DNA of 64,000 nt. Source: Kocuria subflava. GTDB taxonomy: Bacteria > Actinomycetota > Actinomycetes > Actinomycetales > Micrococcaceae. The DNA is taken from contig NZ_JAAVUN010000001.1 in the NCBI RefSeq assembly GCF_012163155.1, positions 124,001-188,000 on the forward strand. The letters run 5' to 3'. The position numbers and the translations under genes were made by a program. Below, one piece after another: positions 50,237 to 58,734 of this stretch. The notes under the pieces are model-generated. The model was not told the origin of the DNA. It saw only the letters and a program-made list of their open reading frames with translations, and did no database searches. How positions within the stretch are numbered: position 1 is the first letter of the stretch; every line of letters starts with the position of its first letter.

Positions 50237-50719
50237 TCAGCGGTCTCGGTGCCCGCGAAAGAACTCTCGGATCAGCTCCCCACATTCCTCGGCCAGGACG
50301 TCCCCGTGCACCTGAGTCCAGTGATTCAGCGCAGGGTTGCGGACCACGTCCATCACGGATCCACACGCACCGGCCTTGGGGTCCCAGGCGCCCAGCACCA
50401 CCCGCGGAATCCTGGCCAACACACTGGCACCTGCGCACATGGCACACGGTTCCAGGGTGACCACCAGCGTGCAGTGCTCCAGGCGCCATCGCCCCAGGGT
50501 GTGGGCAGCCTCCCGCAACGCCAGGAGTTCGGCGTGCGCGGTGGGGTCACCGTCGGCTTCCCTGCGGTTGACGCCTCGGCCCACCACGGCGCCGTCGTCG
50601 TGAATGACCAGCGCAGCAATGGGTACGTCTCCGGTGGCCAGTGCAGTGGGGGCCAGGTCCAGGGCGGAGCGCATCCACGCGTGGTGCTGGGTGGAGTGGG
50701 GCTGGTGATGAGGACTCAC
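50237..50719 (-). CDS. tadA: tRNA-specific adenosine deaminase
   Basis: About 160 residues. Zinc and catalytic residues are in TAHAELLAL (His, Glu) and LEPCAMCAGA (two Cys). It deaminates A34 to inosine in tRNA-Arg(ACG), and such a tRNA gene is present in this window at 54655-54727. The start is uncertain: GTG 50719 avoids overlap with upp but has no clear ribosome binding site, whereas ATGs at 50788 and 50797 would overlap the divergent upp start. Confidence 0.88.
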   Translation of the reverse strand: MSPHHQPHSTQHHAWMRSALDLAPTALATGDVPIAALVIHDDGAVVGRGVNRREADGDPTAHAELLALREAAHTLGRWRLEHCTLVVTLEPCAMCAGASVLARIPRVVLGAWDPKAGACGSVMDVVRNPALNHWTQVHGDVLAEECGELIREFFRGHRDR

Positions 50720-50772
50720 GGGGCGGGCTTCCTGGTGCAGGTGTGCGGGGAGGGCAGTCAAGGTCTGCCTCT

Positions 50773-50778
50773 GATAAT
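50773..50778 (+). promoter_or_regulatory. Probable -10 element for upp, near-leaderless
   Basis: GATAAT lies nine bases before the upp ATG and no ribosome binding site is visible, so the transcript probably starts close to the start codon. A matching -35 element is not obvious. Confidence 0.4.
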
Positions 50779-50786
50779 TTTGCGGC

Positions 50787-51422
50787 ATGCGCGTCACAGT
50801 CCTGGATCACCCCTTGGTTGCCCACAAACTCACGGTTCTCAGGGACCGGAACACTCCGTCGCCGGTTTTTCGCCAGTTGGTGGAGGAGCTGGTGACCCTC
50901 ATTGCCTACGAGGCCACCCGTGAAGTTCGTGTGGAGCCTGTTGAGGTGACCACTCCGGTGGCCACCGCCACCGGTACCGCTCTGAGCTCTCCGCGTCCGT
51001 TGGTGGTCCCCATCCTGCGTGCGGGTCTTGGCATGTTGGAGGGCATGACCCGTTTGGTGCCCACCGCAGAGGTCGGCTTCCTGGGCATGGCCCGTAACGA
51101 GGAAACCCTGGACATCGTCACCTACGCCGAGCGCCTGCCCGATGACCTCAGTGGCCGTCAGGTGTTTGTGCTTGATCCCATGCTGGCCACCGGCAGCACC
51201 TTGGTGGAGGCCATCAAGTTCCTCCGCAAGCGCGGCGCAGCCCAGATCACCTGCCTGTGCCTTCTGGCGGCCCCGGAGGGCCTGGAGGCCTTGGAGTCCA
51301 AGCTCGATGACGACGACGTTCACGTGGTGCTTGCCGCAGTTGACCAGAAGCTTGATGACCGTGCCTACATCATTCCGGGCCTGGGTGATGCCGGTGACCG
51401 CCTGTATGGGGTTGTCGACTGA
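50787..51422 (+). CDS. upp: Uracil phosphoribosyltransferase
   Basis: 211 residues forming UMP from uracil and PRPP for pyrimidine salvage. It begins [20 protein letters not shown] and has [14 protein letters not shown], the PRPP loop [16 protein letters not shown], and the uracil-binding C-terminus [14 protein letters not shown]. Length matches the family. It diverges from tadA. Confidence 0.96.
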   Translation: MRVTVLDHPLVAHKLTVLRDRNTPSPVFRQLVEELVTLIAYEATREVRVEPVEVTTPVATATGTALSSPRPLVVPILRAGLGMLEGMTRLVPTAEVGFLGMARNEETLDIVTYAERLPDDLSGRQVFVLDPMLATGSTLVEAIKFLRKRGAAQITCLCLLAAPEGLEALESKLDDDDVHVVLAAVDQKLDDRAYIIPGLGDAGDRLYGVVD

Positions 51423-51453
51423 CCTGAGACAGGGGTGACCGTGCCCTGATGTT

Positions 51454-51499
51454 GAACAGGACCCCTGTTCCGGAAGATCCCGGAGCAGGGGTCCTGTTC
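51454..51499 (+). terminator. Rho-independent terminator after upp
   Basis: GAACAGGACCCCTG... (from 51454) pairs with ...CAGGGGTCCTGTTC (to 51499) with an additional CCGG/CCGG inner stem, followed by TGTGTTGT. It begins 31 bases after the upp stop. Confidence 0.75.
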
Positions 51500-51553
51500 T
51501 GTGTTGTCCAGCAACACCTGGTGGTGCACAGCGTGTGCTGGATTGTCTGCGGG

Positions 51554-51576
51554 TGAGTATGAAAAGCTACTCATAC
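51554..51576. promoter_or_regulatory. Inverted repeat near the first operator-like box
   Basis: TGAGTA (51554-51559) and TACTCA (51568-51573) flank eight bases, and overlapping GTATGA/TCATAC pairs the same region (51557-51562 and 51571-51576). It lies four bases before the TCTCA-N5-TGAGA box at 51580. Confidence 0.45.
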
Positions 51577-51579
51577 GTA

Positions 51580-51594
51580 TCTCAGATAGTGAGA
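51580..51594. promoter_or_regulatory. Operator-like palindrome TCTCA-N5-TGAGA, copy 1
   Basis: TCTCAGATAGTGAGA, perfect five-base arms around a five-base spacer, preceded by GTA and followed by C exactly as in copy 2 at 51773. Two such sites 193 bases apart suggest a dimeric regulator, perhaps the winged-helix protein encoded downstream. Confidence 0.5.
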
Positions 51595-51772
51595 CAAGCA
51601 TGATTTATTGTGCAACTCATTGACCGGTAGTCATGGTTTTGTTAGCCAATCGTGATTGGGGTGCGAGCCTGGAGAAAACGCCGTACATGCGCCCAAATAG
51701 GCGATACCGCGCGACTCATTAACTCCACAAAGGTGGCGATTTCCAACTTGTCCCCAATTTGCCGTTGCCGTA

Positions 51773-51787
51773 TCTCAGAATATGAGA
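51773..51787. promoter_or_regulatory. Operator-like palindrome TCTCA-N5-TGAGA, copy 2
   Basis: TCTCAGAATATGAGA, with the same five-base arms and spacer length as copy 1, and GTA before and C after. It lies about 217 bases upstream of the regulator start codon. Confidence 0.5.
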
Positions 51788-52003
51788 CGATCACCTAATT
51801 GTTACTTGCTCTTTCTGGGGGTAAAGCATGAAGATGGTTGTGCTGCATTCAGTGAGCGTTCAGGTTTCGGCGTCGTTCGGAACGTCTTGCTTGTGGGAGA
51901 GATGGGACAGCCTGCGCGTGCGCCCTGCAGCAACTGGGTATCGGCCCAACTTTGGGCTGCCTGTGGTGGACCCCTGATGGGGTCACAAATTTGAGGAGCA
52001 GTA

Positions 52004-52819
52004 ATGGCGGGTGCATCCGGCTACGTCCACATCTCGCAGCGAAACCGTGCCGCAGCTGTGCGGCACCAAGCCGCCATGGGGGAGGGCCTGGCGTCCGGGC
52101 AACGTCCCCATACAGGACCTGCCATGCGCTCCATGGTCAACGGTGCACCAGGGGATGTGCAGACAGACCGTCGGCTCGCCCCCCATGAAGCTCCCGTCCA
52201 GGCCCCGGGCAATGAGGCTCGCGGATTCGTGCTCTACGTCGGTCTGGATGAAACCAAAGCGGCGCAGGACGGCACCACGTTGGTGGAAGTTGTCCGGCAC
52301 TTGCGGCGCGCCGTTGCCGAACTCTCCCCGCAGGCTGACACCTATGCCGCCGTTGCCCTGGCCCAGGCCGGTGCCCAGGGAACCGACCTCCAGGTGGTCC
52401 GTAACGCGTTGGGGGATCCCACCACCGGATACAACCGCGCTGAGCAGGTGGTTCCCAACAGCGCCGTCGTCGACTCTGAACCCCGTGCCCCACAGTCTGC
52501 CGGCGTCCTGATCGACCTTTCCCGTCGGGAGGTCCTCCTGGACGGGGACGTGCTGAACCTGACGTACAAGGAGTTCGAACTGCTGAACTACCTGGTGGAG
52601 AACGGGGCACGCACGGTGGGACGTGGAGAATTGATCGGCAACCTGTGGTCAGGTGCTGAGGACGTTCCCAACGAACGCACCATCGACGTTCACATCCGGC
52701 GCCTGCGTTCCAAGCTGGGGCGGTTGGCCAACACCGTCCGCACCGTGCGCGGTCAGGGTTACCGCTTCTACGACCACCCGGAAGTAGTGGTCTGGGCGGC
52801 TCCGGAATACTCCATCTGA
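52004..52819 (+). CDS. Winged-helix (OmpR/PhoB-type) transcriptional regulator without receiver domain
   Basis: 271 residues. The C-terminal ~100 residues are a PhoB-type winged helix: VLIDLSRREVLLDGDVLNLT, YKEFELLNYLVENGARTVGR, ERTIDVHIRRLRSKLG and VRGQGYRFY. The first ~70 residues are polar. A middle segment (about 72-150) with FVLYVGLDETKAAQDGTTLV has no phospho-acceptor pattern of a receiver. GAGGAG lies six bases before the ATG. The gene has a long A+T-rich leader with palindromic boxes, so autoregulation is plausible. Similar receiver-less regulators occur in related Micrococcaceae, as I recall. Confidence 0.85.
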   Translation: MAGASGYVHISQRNRAAAVRHQAAMGEGLASGQRPHTGPAMRSMVNGAPGDVQTDRRLAPHEAPVQAPGNEARGFVLYVGLDETKAAQDGTTLVEVVRHLRRAVAELSPQADTYAAVALAQAGAQGTDLQVVRNALGDPTTGYNRAEQVVPNSAVVDSEPRAPQSAGVLIDLSRREVLLDGDVLNLTYKEFELLNYLVENGARTVGRGELIGNLWSGAEDVPNERTIDVHIRRLRSKLGRLANTVRTVRGQGYRFYDHPEVVVWAAPEYSI

Positions 52820-52859
52820 TGCACGGGGCCGGGTGCCGGCCTCGTGAGAACATGGCGGC

Positions 52860-53414
52860 ATGAGCACTCGAGCAGATGCCCCACGTCATGACGAACGCGT
52901 GCTGATCCTCATGCGTCACGCAACAGCCGGAGCCGGCTGGGGTGTGGATGATCATGAGCGGTCTCTCAGCCCTGACGGGGAGGCGGATGCCCCCCTGGCA
53001 GGTCAGTGGTTGCTGGAGAACAATCTGGCACCGGAGATGATCCTGTGCTCCTCCGCGTTGCGCACCCGCCAGACCTGCACCTGGGTGTCCTCTGAGCTGG
53101 GGGACCTGGCGCCCACCGCAAACCTTTCGGAGCGGCTGTATGAGGCATCCGAGATCCAGGTTCTGGCGGAGATCAATGCCGTCCCGGATTCAGTGCAGAC
53201 CCTTATGGTGATCTGCCATCAACCGGCCGTGCAGGATGTGGCCATGCGTCTGTCCGGCGCGGACTCGGACATGGACGCCGTGATGGACCTCTCAGGTGGA
53301 TATCCCACCAGCGGCATGGCCGTGTTGCGAACCACCCAGAATTGGGATGCCCTGGACGGGGCAGATGCCCGCCTGACTGATTTCATGGTGCCCCGCGCTG
53401 AAGGATCCTGGTGA
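52860..53414 (+). CDS. SixA-like phosphohistidine phosphatase
   Basis: 184 residues of the histidine phosphatase superfamily. RHATAG (LILMRHATAG near residue 19) is the catalytic RHG-type motif; SSALRTRQT gives the second arginine; and VICHQPAVQDV carries the second histidine. Size and the LSPDGEADA stretch fit SixA, which removes phosphate from phosphohistidine proteins. Other small-molecule substrates are possible. It follows the winged-helix gene by 40 bases. Confidence 0.88.
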   Translation: MSTRADAPRHDERVLILMRHATAGAGWGVDDHERSLSPDGEADAPLAGQWLLENNLAPEMILCSSALRTRQTCTWVSSELGDLAPTANLSERLYEASEIQVLAEINAVPDSVQTLMVICHQPAVQDVAMRLSGADSDMDAVMDLSGGYPTSGMAVLRTTQNWDALDGADARLTDFMVPRAEGSW

Positions 53415-53489
53415 GGTCAAGGCAACTCACCGGCGTCGTGTTCCGGTGGAAGTGGCCATCAGCTTGTGGCCGTTCAAGAAGGAGATGCC

Positions 53490-54488
53490 GTGAAGAACAC
53501 CGTGTTCACTCCCACCGGTGACCCTGTTGGGGCCGTGGGCTTCGGGGCCATGGGGCTCAGTTGGATGCTGGAACGCACCGGGCTCACCGAGCGGGCCAAA
53601 CAGGATGTGCTGCGTGCCGCAGTGGATTCCGGCATGAACTTTGTGGACACGGCAACGTTGTACGGGGGCGGGGCCAACGAGGAACTGGTGGGCGCTGCCC
53701 TGCATGACCGTTATGACCGCACGTTCTTGTGCTCCAAGGTGGGGCTGCGGGCCGAGCAGCTTGATCCGCCCAAGACTGAACGGTGCGGGGACCCGGACTA
53801 CATTCGCCAGGCCATTGACGACACTCTGCGGCGGTTGCGGGCCGAGACGATCGACCTCTACTACGTCCACCGCATCGATTCCGATGTTGCCTTGGAGGAC
53901 ACCTGGGGTGCCATGGCCGAGTTGGTGCAGGCCGGCAAGGTGCGCTCGATCGGGCTTTCGGAGGTCTCCGTTCAACAGCTGGAGCGTGCGCAGACCATCC
54001 ACCCTGTGGCTGCGGTCCAGTCCGAGTACTCGTTGTGGACCCGCGACCCGGACGGCTCAGGCCACACCTCGGACGGGGATCCCGCCGGAGACGTGATCGG
54101 CTGGTGCCGGGAGCATACAGCGGTGTTCGTGCCGTTCTCCCCCGTAGGGCGTGGCTACCTGAGCGGTGCCCTGGCAGGGCGGAAGTTCCCGGAGGGTGAT
54201 TTCCGCGCCGAGAACCCCCGGTTCACGGACCAAGCCCGCTCCACCAACGACGACGCCGTCCTGCCGCCCATCCGTGCCGTGGCCGACAAGCACGGGGTTC
54301 CCATGGCCGCCGTTGCGATTGCCTGGACCATGCTGCCCTCCCTGGACGGGGGAGTATCACTGCCGATTCCCGGCACCAGTAGCTTGGAGCATCTGGCGGA
54401 AAACGCGCAGGCTGCGGACCTGCAACTGGACACTGAGGATCTTGAGGTCCTGGCCGCCATCCCGGCCGCCAGCGGTCAGCGCTACTGA
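53490..54488 (+). CDS. Aldo/keto reductase
   Basis: 332 residues, (beta/alpha)8 NADPH-dependent reductase. The tetrad is visible: Asp in FVDTATLYG, Tyr in the same motif, Lys in CSKVGL and His in YYVHRID. Phosphate-binding residues lie in SLPIPGTSSLEHLAENA. GTG 53490 has AAGGAG six bases upstream; an in-frame start at 53466 would add eight residues and lacks that site. Similar to AKR13/YghZ-type proteins; substrate unknown. Confidence 0.9.
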   Translation: MKNTVFTPTGDPVGAVGFGAMGLSWMLERTGLTERAKQDVLRAAVDSGMNFVDTATLYGGGANEELVGAALHDRYDRTFLCSKVGLRAEQLDPPKTERCGDPDYIRQAIDDTLRRLRAETIDLYYVHRIDSDVALEDTWGAMAELVQAGKVRSIGLSEVSVQQLERAQTIHPVAAVQSEYSLWTRDPDGSGHTSDGDPAGDVIGWCREHTAVFVPFSPVGRGYLSGALAGRKFPEGDFRAENPRFTDQARSTNDDAVLPPIRAVADKHGVPMAAVAIAWTMLPSLDGGVSLPIPGTSSLEHLAENAQAADLQLDTEDLEVLAAIPAASGQRY

Positions 54489-54611
54489 GAATTCGCTCTT
54501 CGTCGAGGCCCCACGGGGTTCTCGAGTTCCCACAGAACGTGCGGTTGCCCACCGTGTGACCGGTGATCTGGCACCCCGGTGGGAGCTCGGCAGAGCGGTG
54601 GGAAACAGAAA

Positions 54612-54643
54612 CGGCCTGACCCGGATCGCTCCAGGTCAGGCCG
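54612..54643 (-). terminator. Rho-independent terminator after tRNA-Arg(ACG)
   Basis: Ten-base arms CGGCCTGACC (54612-54621) and its complement (54634-54643) with a 12-base loop. On the minus strand it is followed by TTTCTGTTT, a U-rich tail. It lies about 11 bases after the tRNA. Confidence 0.8.
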
Positions 54644-54654
54644 CACATTAAAAG

Positions 54655-54727
54655 TGCGCCACGAGGGATTCGAACCCCCAACCTTCTGATCCGTAGTCAG
54701 ATGCTCTATCCGTTGAGCTAGTGGCGC
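54655..54727 (-). tRNA. tRNA-Arg (anticodon ACG)
   Basis: Acceptor GCGCCAC (54721-54727) pairs with GTGGCGC (54656-54662), with discriminator A. The anticodon stem TCTGA/TCAGA encloses CTACGGA, giving ACG, which TadA converts to ICG. The T-loop GGTTCGAATCC is standard. CCA is not encoded. Confidence 0.95.
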
Positions 54728-54841
54728 ATGGTCAGCTGATTGCTCAGGCAAACCAGAGTTCGCGTGCCGTTGGCGTCGCGAACAGGTGATTACATTACGC
54801 GCGTTGGGCCGGGTGGGCAAATCGGAGGGGCGTAGTTGTGC

Positions 54842-55813
54842 TCACGATTCTGCGTGTCCGCGGCGCCAGTAGCCCATGAAGGACACGTTCTCCTTGGGGA
54901 TGCCTGCGGCGTCAACACACAGCCGCCTCCAGGCTTTGACGCTGGCCGCCTCACCGGCCAGGAAGACGTAGGTGTCACGTTCGGCTTCAGGGTCAGCCAC
55001 CTCCCACATCTGCTCCGGGTCCACAGTGGGCACCGAGCCGGTCACCCGCTCGGGGCGGCGTCCGGCCAGGACGTCGGCAACGCAGAACGTGGGCAGCTCC
55101 AGGACGTGCGCCAGTTCGCGTACCGATCCGGTGCCGTGCGCGCCGGAGTCGGAACGCGCCAGGGTGTGAACAGTGGTCTCCGGTGGCACGACGACGTCGG
55201 GGAGGTCCGCTCGCGTGGGTACTTCCACGATTACGTCCACACGTTGTGCGGTGGTGTTCTCCTGGAGTTCTTCGATGATGGACAGCAGGGCAGGGGCTGC
55301 GGTTTCGTCCCCGACCGCCACGATTCGGCGTGCCCGCCCCGGTCCCCAGGAGGCCCATGCTGGTTCATCCTGGCCAGGACCCAGGATGAAGGCGGTCTGG
55401 CCCACCTCGGCGTTCAAGGCCCAGGTACCGCCCGGACCGTGGTCCTCCGCGTGGAGAACAAAGTCCAGGGTCAGTTCCGGCACGTGGGTTTGGCCCCAAG
55501 CAACCCATTCGGCGCAGCGCACGGTGTAGGTCCGCAGGTACCCGCGCTGTTCCTGCGGTTGAGCGAACCACGCGCGGTAGCCCATGGTGAGTTCGGGCCG
55601 GGAAGGCTCTGCGTCCTCCGGCGCCACCAGGAGTTTGATGTAGGCGTCCCGGCAGGTGATCCGCTCACCTGTGCCCACCACGTTGGTGGAGAACTCGGCC
55701 AGTTCAGGCCCGGCCACCGTGATGCGCCGGAACGTGGGGGAGAGCTGGTGGACCCCGGTGACGGTCACTTGCGCGCAGATCACGGTGGGTCCTGATGCGG
55801 TGGTCTGTGTCAT
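54842..55813 (-). CDS. Siderophore-interacting protein (ferric-siderophore reductase)
   Basis: 323 residues. The FAD-binding domain contains RTYTVR near residue 94, as in ViuB/YqjH-type reductases, and the NAD(P)-binding half has VAVGDETAAPALLSIIEEL and a C-terminal YWRRG. It would reduce imported Fe(III)-siderophore to release iron in the cytoplasm. AAAGGAG precedes ATG 55813, one base after the ATPase gene stop. Last gene of the iron uptake operon. Confidence 0.92.
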   Translation of the reverse strand: MTQTTASGPTVICAQVTVTGVHQLSPTFRRITVAGPELAEFSTNVVGTGERITCRDAYIKLLVAPEDAEPSRPELTMGYRAWFAQPQEQRGYLRTYTVRCAEWVAWGQTHVPELTLDFVLHAEDHGPGGTWALNAEVGQTAFILGPGQDEPAWASWGPGRARRIVAVGDETAAPALLSIIEELQENTTAQRVDVIVEVPTRADLPDVVVPPETTVHTLARSDSGAHGTGSVRELAHVLELPTFCVADVLAGRRPERVTGSVPTVDPEQMWEVADPEAERDTYVFLAGEAASVKAWRRLCVDAAGIPKENVSFMGYWRRGHAES

Positions 55814-55814
55814 G

Positions 55815-56660
55815 TCAGCTCCTTTCACCAACCAGCGGATCTTCGGGGAGTGCAACCAGTGCCGACTCTGTGCGGCCTCGCGGAAGAATCACCGGGTGGC
55901 CTTCGGTGGGGTCCTGGATCACGTCGGCCTTGAGATCGAACACGTCCTGAAGGACCTCCGGGGTGAACACCTGGGACGGTGTGCCGGCCAGTGCCACGCG
56001 ACCATCCTTGAGGGCGATCACCCGGTCGGCAACCCGGGCGGCAAGGTTCAGTTCATGCAGCACGGCCACCACGGTGGTGCGGGTCCCGTCCGGTCGGCGC
56101 AAACCACGCAGCAGGTCCAGCAGCTCCACCTGGTGGGCCAGGTCCAGCGCGGCCGTGGGCTCATCCAGCAGCACCGTGGGGGTGTCCTGCGCCAGCACCA
56201 GGGCGATCCACGCGCGCTGGCGTTGACCGCCGGAGAGTTCATCCACGGGCCGCTCGGCCAGACCGGACAGGTTGGTCATGGACAGGGCTCGGGCAATGGC
56301 GTCGTCGTCCCCGGGGGAAGGTGCGCCCCACCACCGCCGGTGGGGGTGGCGTCCGCGGGCCACCAGTTCAAGCACTGTGAGTCCCTCCGGTACCACCGGG
56401 GCCTGGGGGAGCAGGGCCACCTGGCGGGCGTAGGCCTTAGGGCGCAGGCTGTTGAGCTCCGTGCCGTTGAAGCGGATGGAGCCGGTGCGGGCCGTGAGTT
56501 GGCGGGAGAGGCCCTTGAACAGGGTGGACTTTCCGGAGCCGTTGGCCCCGATCAGCACCGTGGTCTGGTTGGGGGCGATGCTCAGGTCCACATCAGTCAC
56601 CGCAACCCGGCTGCCGTAACCCAGGCTGAGCCCTTGTGTCTGGAAGATCGGTTCGATCAT
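55815..56660 (-). CDS. Iron-siderophore ABC transporter ATP-binding protein
   Basis: 281 residues, FecE/FepC type. Walker A GANGSGKST, signature LSGGQRQRAW, Walker B VLLDEPTAALD and switch VLHELNLAARVADR are intact. It powers the two permeases encoded upstream. Its ATG overlaps the second permease gene stop as ATGA. Confidence 0.95.
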   Translation of the reverse strand: MIEPIFQTQGLSLGYGSRVAVTDVDLSIAPNQTTVLIGANGSGKSTLFKGLSRQLTARTGSIRFNGTELNSLRPKAYARQVALLPQAPVVPEGLTVLELVARGRHPHRRWWGAPSPGDDDAIARALSMTNLSGLAERPVDELSGGQRQRAWIALVLAQDTPTVLLDEPTAALDLAHQVELLDLLRGLRRPDGTRTTVVAVLHELNLAARVADRVIALKDGRVALAGTPSQVFTPEVLQDVFDLKADVIQDPTEGHPVILPRGRTESALVALPEDPLVGERS

Positions 56661-57700
56661 GACTGCTTTCCTCGCCGTAGTTGCACCAGGAGCCAGAGCA
56701 TCACGGGCGCGCCGATGGCACCTGTGATCACTCCTGCCGGAAGCCGGGCCTCCCCCAACATTTCAGCCCCCACCATGTCCGCCGCAACCACAATCAATGC
56801 GCCCACGGCCCCACTGGCCAGAACGGAGATCTTGCCGCCGTGCAGTGCTGCAGCAATCGGAGTGGAGAGCAGGGCCACAAAGGCCAGTGGGCCCGTTGCA
56901 GCGGTGGCGACGGCGGCCAGGGCCACTCCCAGCCCCAGCGCACCTGCCTGGGCCACCCCGGGTCGGGACCCCAGGCCCACGGCCAGCTCGGTGCCGAGCC
57001 CGGCCGGTTGCAGCGAACGCTGCACCAACACGGCCAGGGGAACTGCCAGCACCAGCACGGCAGCCACCAGCGTCAGCCGGTCCCAGGTGGAGGAGTTCAG
57101 GGAACCTGCGGTCCAGACCGCGGCGGTCTGGGCGTTCTGGGTGGACAGTCGGGTCATCAGCCCCATCACCACGGCCTGGGCCAAGGCGGCCACACCGATA
57201 CCCGCCAGCAGGAAGCGCTCGCCCACTATGCCGGAACGGCCGGTTCCCGCGCCCAGGGACGTGGAGACCGCAGCAATCAGGCAGGCGGCTGCGATGCCCC
57301 CGGCCAGCGCGGCCCAGGCCAGGCCGGTGCCGGCGGCACCCAGGAAGTACATGGCGGTCACGGCTCCGGCAGCCGCACCGGCGTTGATGCCCAGAACGTC
57401 AGGGCTGGCCAGTGGATTGCGCAACACGGAGCGGAACAATGCCCCGGCAATGCCGAAGGCCAGCCCCGCGGCCGCACCCAACAGGGCCCGGGGGAGTTTG
57501 TCCTGCATGACGATGAACGTGGCACCCGGGATGCGTTCGCCGCCCAGGATGCGGAAAAAATCAGGGATGGTCACGGTGTACTGCCCCAGCAGGACGCGCA
57601 TGGCCATCATGGCCAGCACGGCGGTGAACAGTCCCACCAGCAGCAGGGTGTGGCGTCGGGCCTGGCGACGGCGAAGGGTGTGGACTTGTGCAGCTTTCAC
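56657..57700 (-). CDS. Iron-siderophore ABC transporter permease, second subunit
   Basis: 347 residues, FecCD family with about nine or ten membrane helices. RNPLASPDVLGINAGAAAGAV matches the family motif that contacts the ATPase and binding protein. GTG 57700 overlaps the stop of the first permease gene as GTGA; the frame extends to 57868 but that part is the shadow of the neighbouring gene. Confidence 0.93.
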   Translation of the reverse strand: MKAAQVHTLRRRQARRHTLLLVGLFTAVLAMMAMRVLLGQYTVTIPDFFRILGGERIPGATFIVMQDKLPRALLGAAAGLAFGIAGALFRSVLRNPLASPDVLGINAGAAAGAVTAMYFLGAAGTGLAWAALAGGIAAACLIAAVSTSLGAGTGRSGIVGERFLLAGIGVAALAQAVVMGLMTRLSTQNAQTAAVWTAGSLNSSTWDRLTLVAAVLVLAVPLAVLVQRSLQPAGLGTELAVGLGSRPGVAQAGALGLGVALAAVATAATGPLAFVALLSTPIAAALHGGKISVLASGAVGALIVVAADMVGAEMLGEARLPAGVITGAIGAPVMLWLLVQLRRGKQS

Positions 57701-58734
57701 AGGGCCATCCCCTTCCTGCGGCGCAGCAGCACCAGTAGGACGGGGACTCCCAGGACCACCGTGGTGATGCCAACGTAGATCTCCTGCGGCGGGGCCACCA
57801 CCCGTCCCAGGGTGTCCGCAATCAGCAGCAGGGAGGGTCCCAGCAGCAGACTCAAGGTGATGATCCACCGGTAGTCGCCCCCCACAATTCGCCGGATCGC
57901 GTGCGGGATCAGCAATCCCACAAAAGCAATCGGCCCGGCCACGGCGGTGGCAGCCCCCGCCAGAATGACCACACCCACAAACACGGCGGTGCGCTGCAGC
58001 CCCAGGTTGACTCCCAACCCGTGCGCCAACTCGTCACCGAGCGCCATGGCGTTCAGTCCGGAGGCACCCAGCAGGACCAGCAGAATCCCCAGGGCGATCA
58101 GAGGTGCCGTAGTCAGCAGATCGGTGGTCTCCGACCTGGACGCCGAACCAACGTTCCAGTACCGGAAGCGTTCCAGAACTGCCTGATTGGTCAGCACCAC
58201 GGCAGAAGTCACCGCCACGAATCCAGCATTGACCGCGGCCCCGGACAAGGTCAGGCCAATCGGGGTGGGCGCACCCCCGCCGGCCTGGGAGATGCCGAAA
58301 ACCAGCAACGCGGCCAGTGTGGAACCGGCCAGCGCGGCCACTGCGATCTGCCAACTGGTGTGGATTCCCAACCACCCCAGGCCCAGCACCACCCCTGCAG
58401 CTGCTCCGGCGGAGAGCCCCAAAAGCCCAGGATCTCCCAACGGGTTGCGGCTGATCCCCTGCATGCCTGCCCCCGCAACTGCCAGGGCTGCGCCCACCAC
58501 AATGGCGGTGAGTGTTCGCGGAATGCGCGCCAGGACCACGGCTGTGTCCATCTCCGCAGATGCCCCGGAATCCTGACCCATCAGAATCCCGGGCACGCGC
58601 AGCAGAACCGAGGTCACGGTGCTCGGTTCAATGGTGCGAGACCCCCAGAACAGCGACGCGGCCGTTGCGGTGATCGTCAGGACCACCGCAACGGCCAGCG
58701 CAACCCACGGAGTCATCCGTAGGGCAGTGCTCAT
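57697..58734 (-). CDS. Iron-siderophore ABC transporter permease, first subunit
   Basis: 345 residues, FecCD family. RIPRTLTAIVVGAALAVAGAG and RNPLGDPGLLGLSAGAAAG are the typical loops, and GPIAFVGLLIPHAIRRIVG is the conserved cytoplasmic coupling segment. ATG 58734 overlaps the binding-protein gene stop as ATGA. It forms the membrane pore with the following permease. Confidence 0.94.
   Translation of the reverse strand: MSTALRMTPWVALAVAVVLTITATAASLFWGSRTIEPSTVTSVLLRVPGILMGQDSGASAEMDTAVVLARIPRTLTAIVVGAALAVAGAGMQGISRNPLGDPGLLGLSAGAAAGVVLGLGWLGIHTSWQIAVAALAGSTLAALLVFGISQAGGGAPTPIGLTLSGAAVNAGFVAVTSAVVLTNQAVLERFRYWNVGSASRSETTDLLTTAPLIALGILLVLLGASGLNAMALGDELAHGLGVNLGLQRTAVFVGVVILAGAATAVAGPIAFVGLLIPHAIRRIVGGDYRWIITLSLLLGPSLLLIADTLGRVVAPPQEIYVGITTVVLGVPVLLVLLRRRKGMAL

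Larger units (their letters stand above)
51500..52003 (+). other. Long A+T-richer leader upstream of the winged-helix regulator gene
   Basis: A 500-base stretch without a convincing gene. It is clearly richer in A+T than its surroundings between about 51540 and 51820 and contains the operator-like elements listed separately. A small frame at 51782-51994 starts inside one operator and is not supported. Promoters, and possibly a 5' regulatory RNA, are plausible here. Confidence 0.55.

Noticed and set aside
51782-51994. 70-codon frame in the leader of the winged-helix regulator
   Set aside because: Its start lies inside the palindromic box at 51773-51787 and lacks a ribosome binding site; composition is not coding-like.
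55656-57767. Plus-strand frame of 703 codons opposite the siderophore ABC genes
   Set aside because: Composition is Ala/Pro/Arg-rich without domains, and it lies antisense to the intact ATPase and permease genes.
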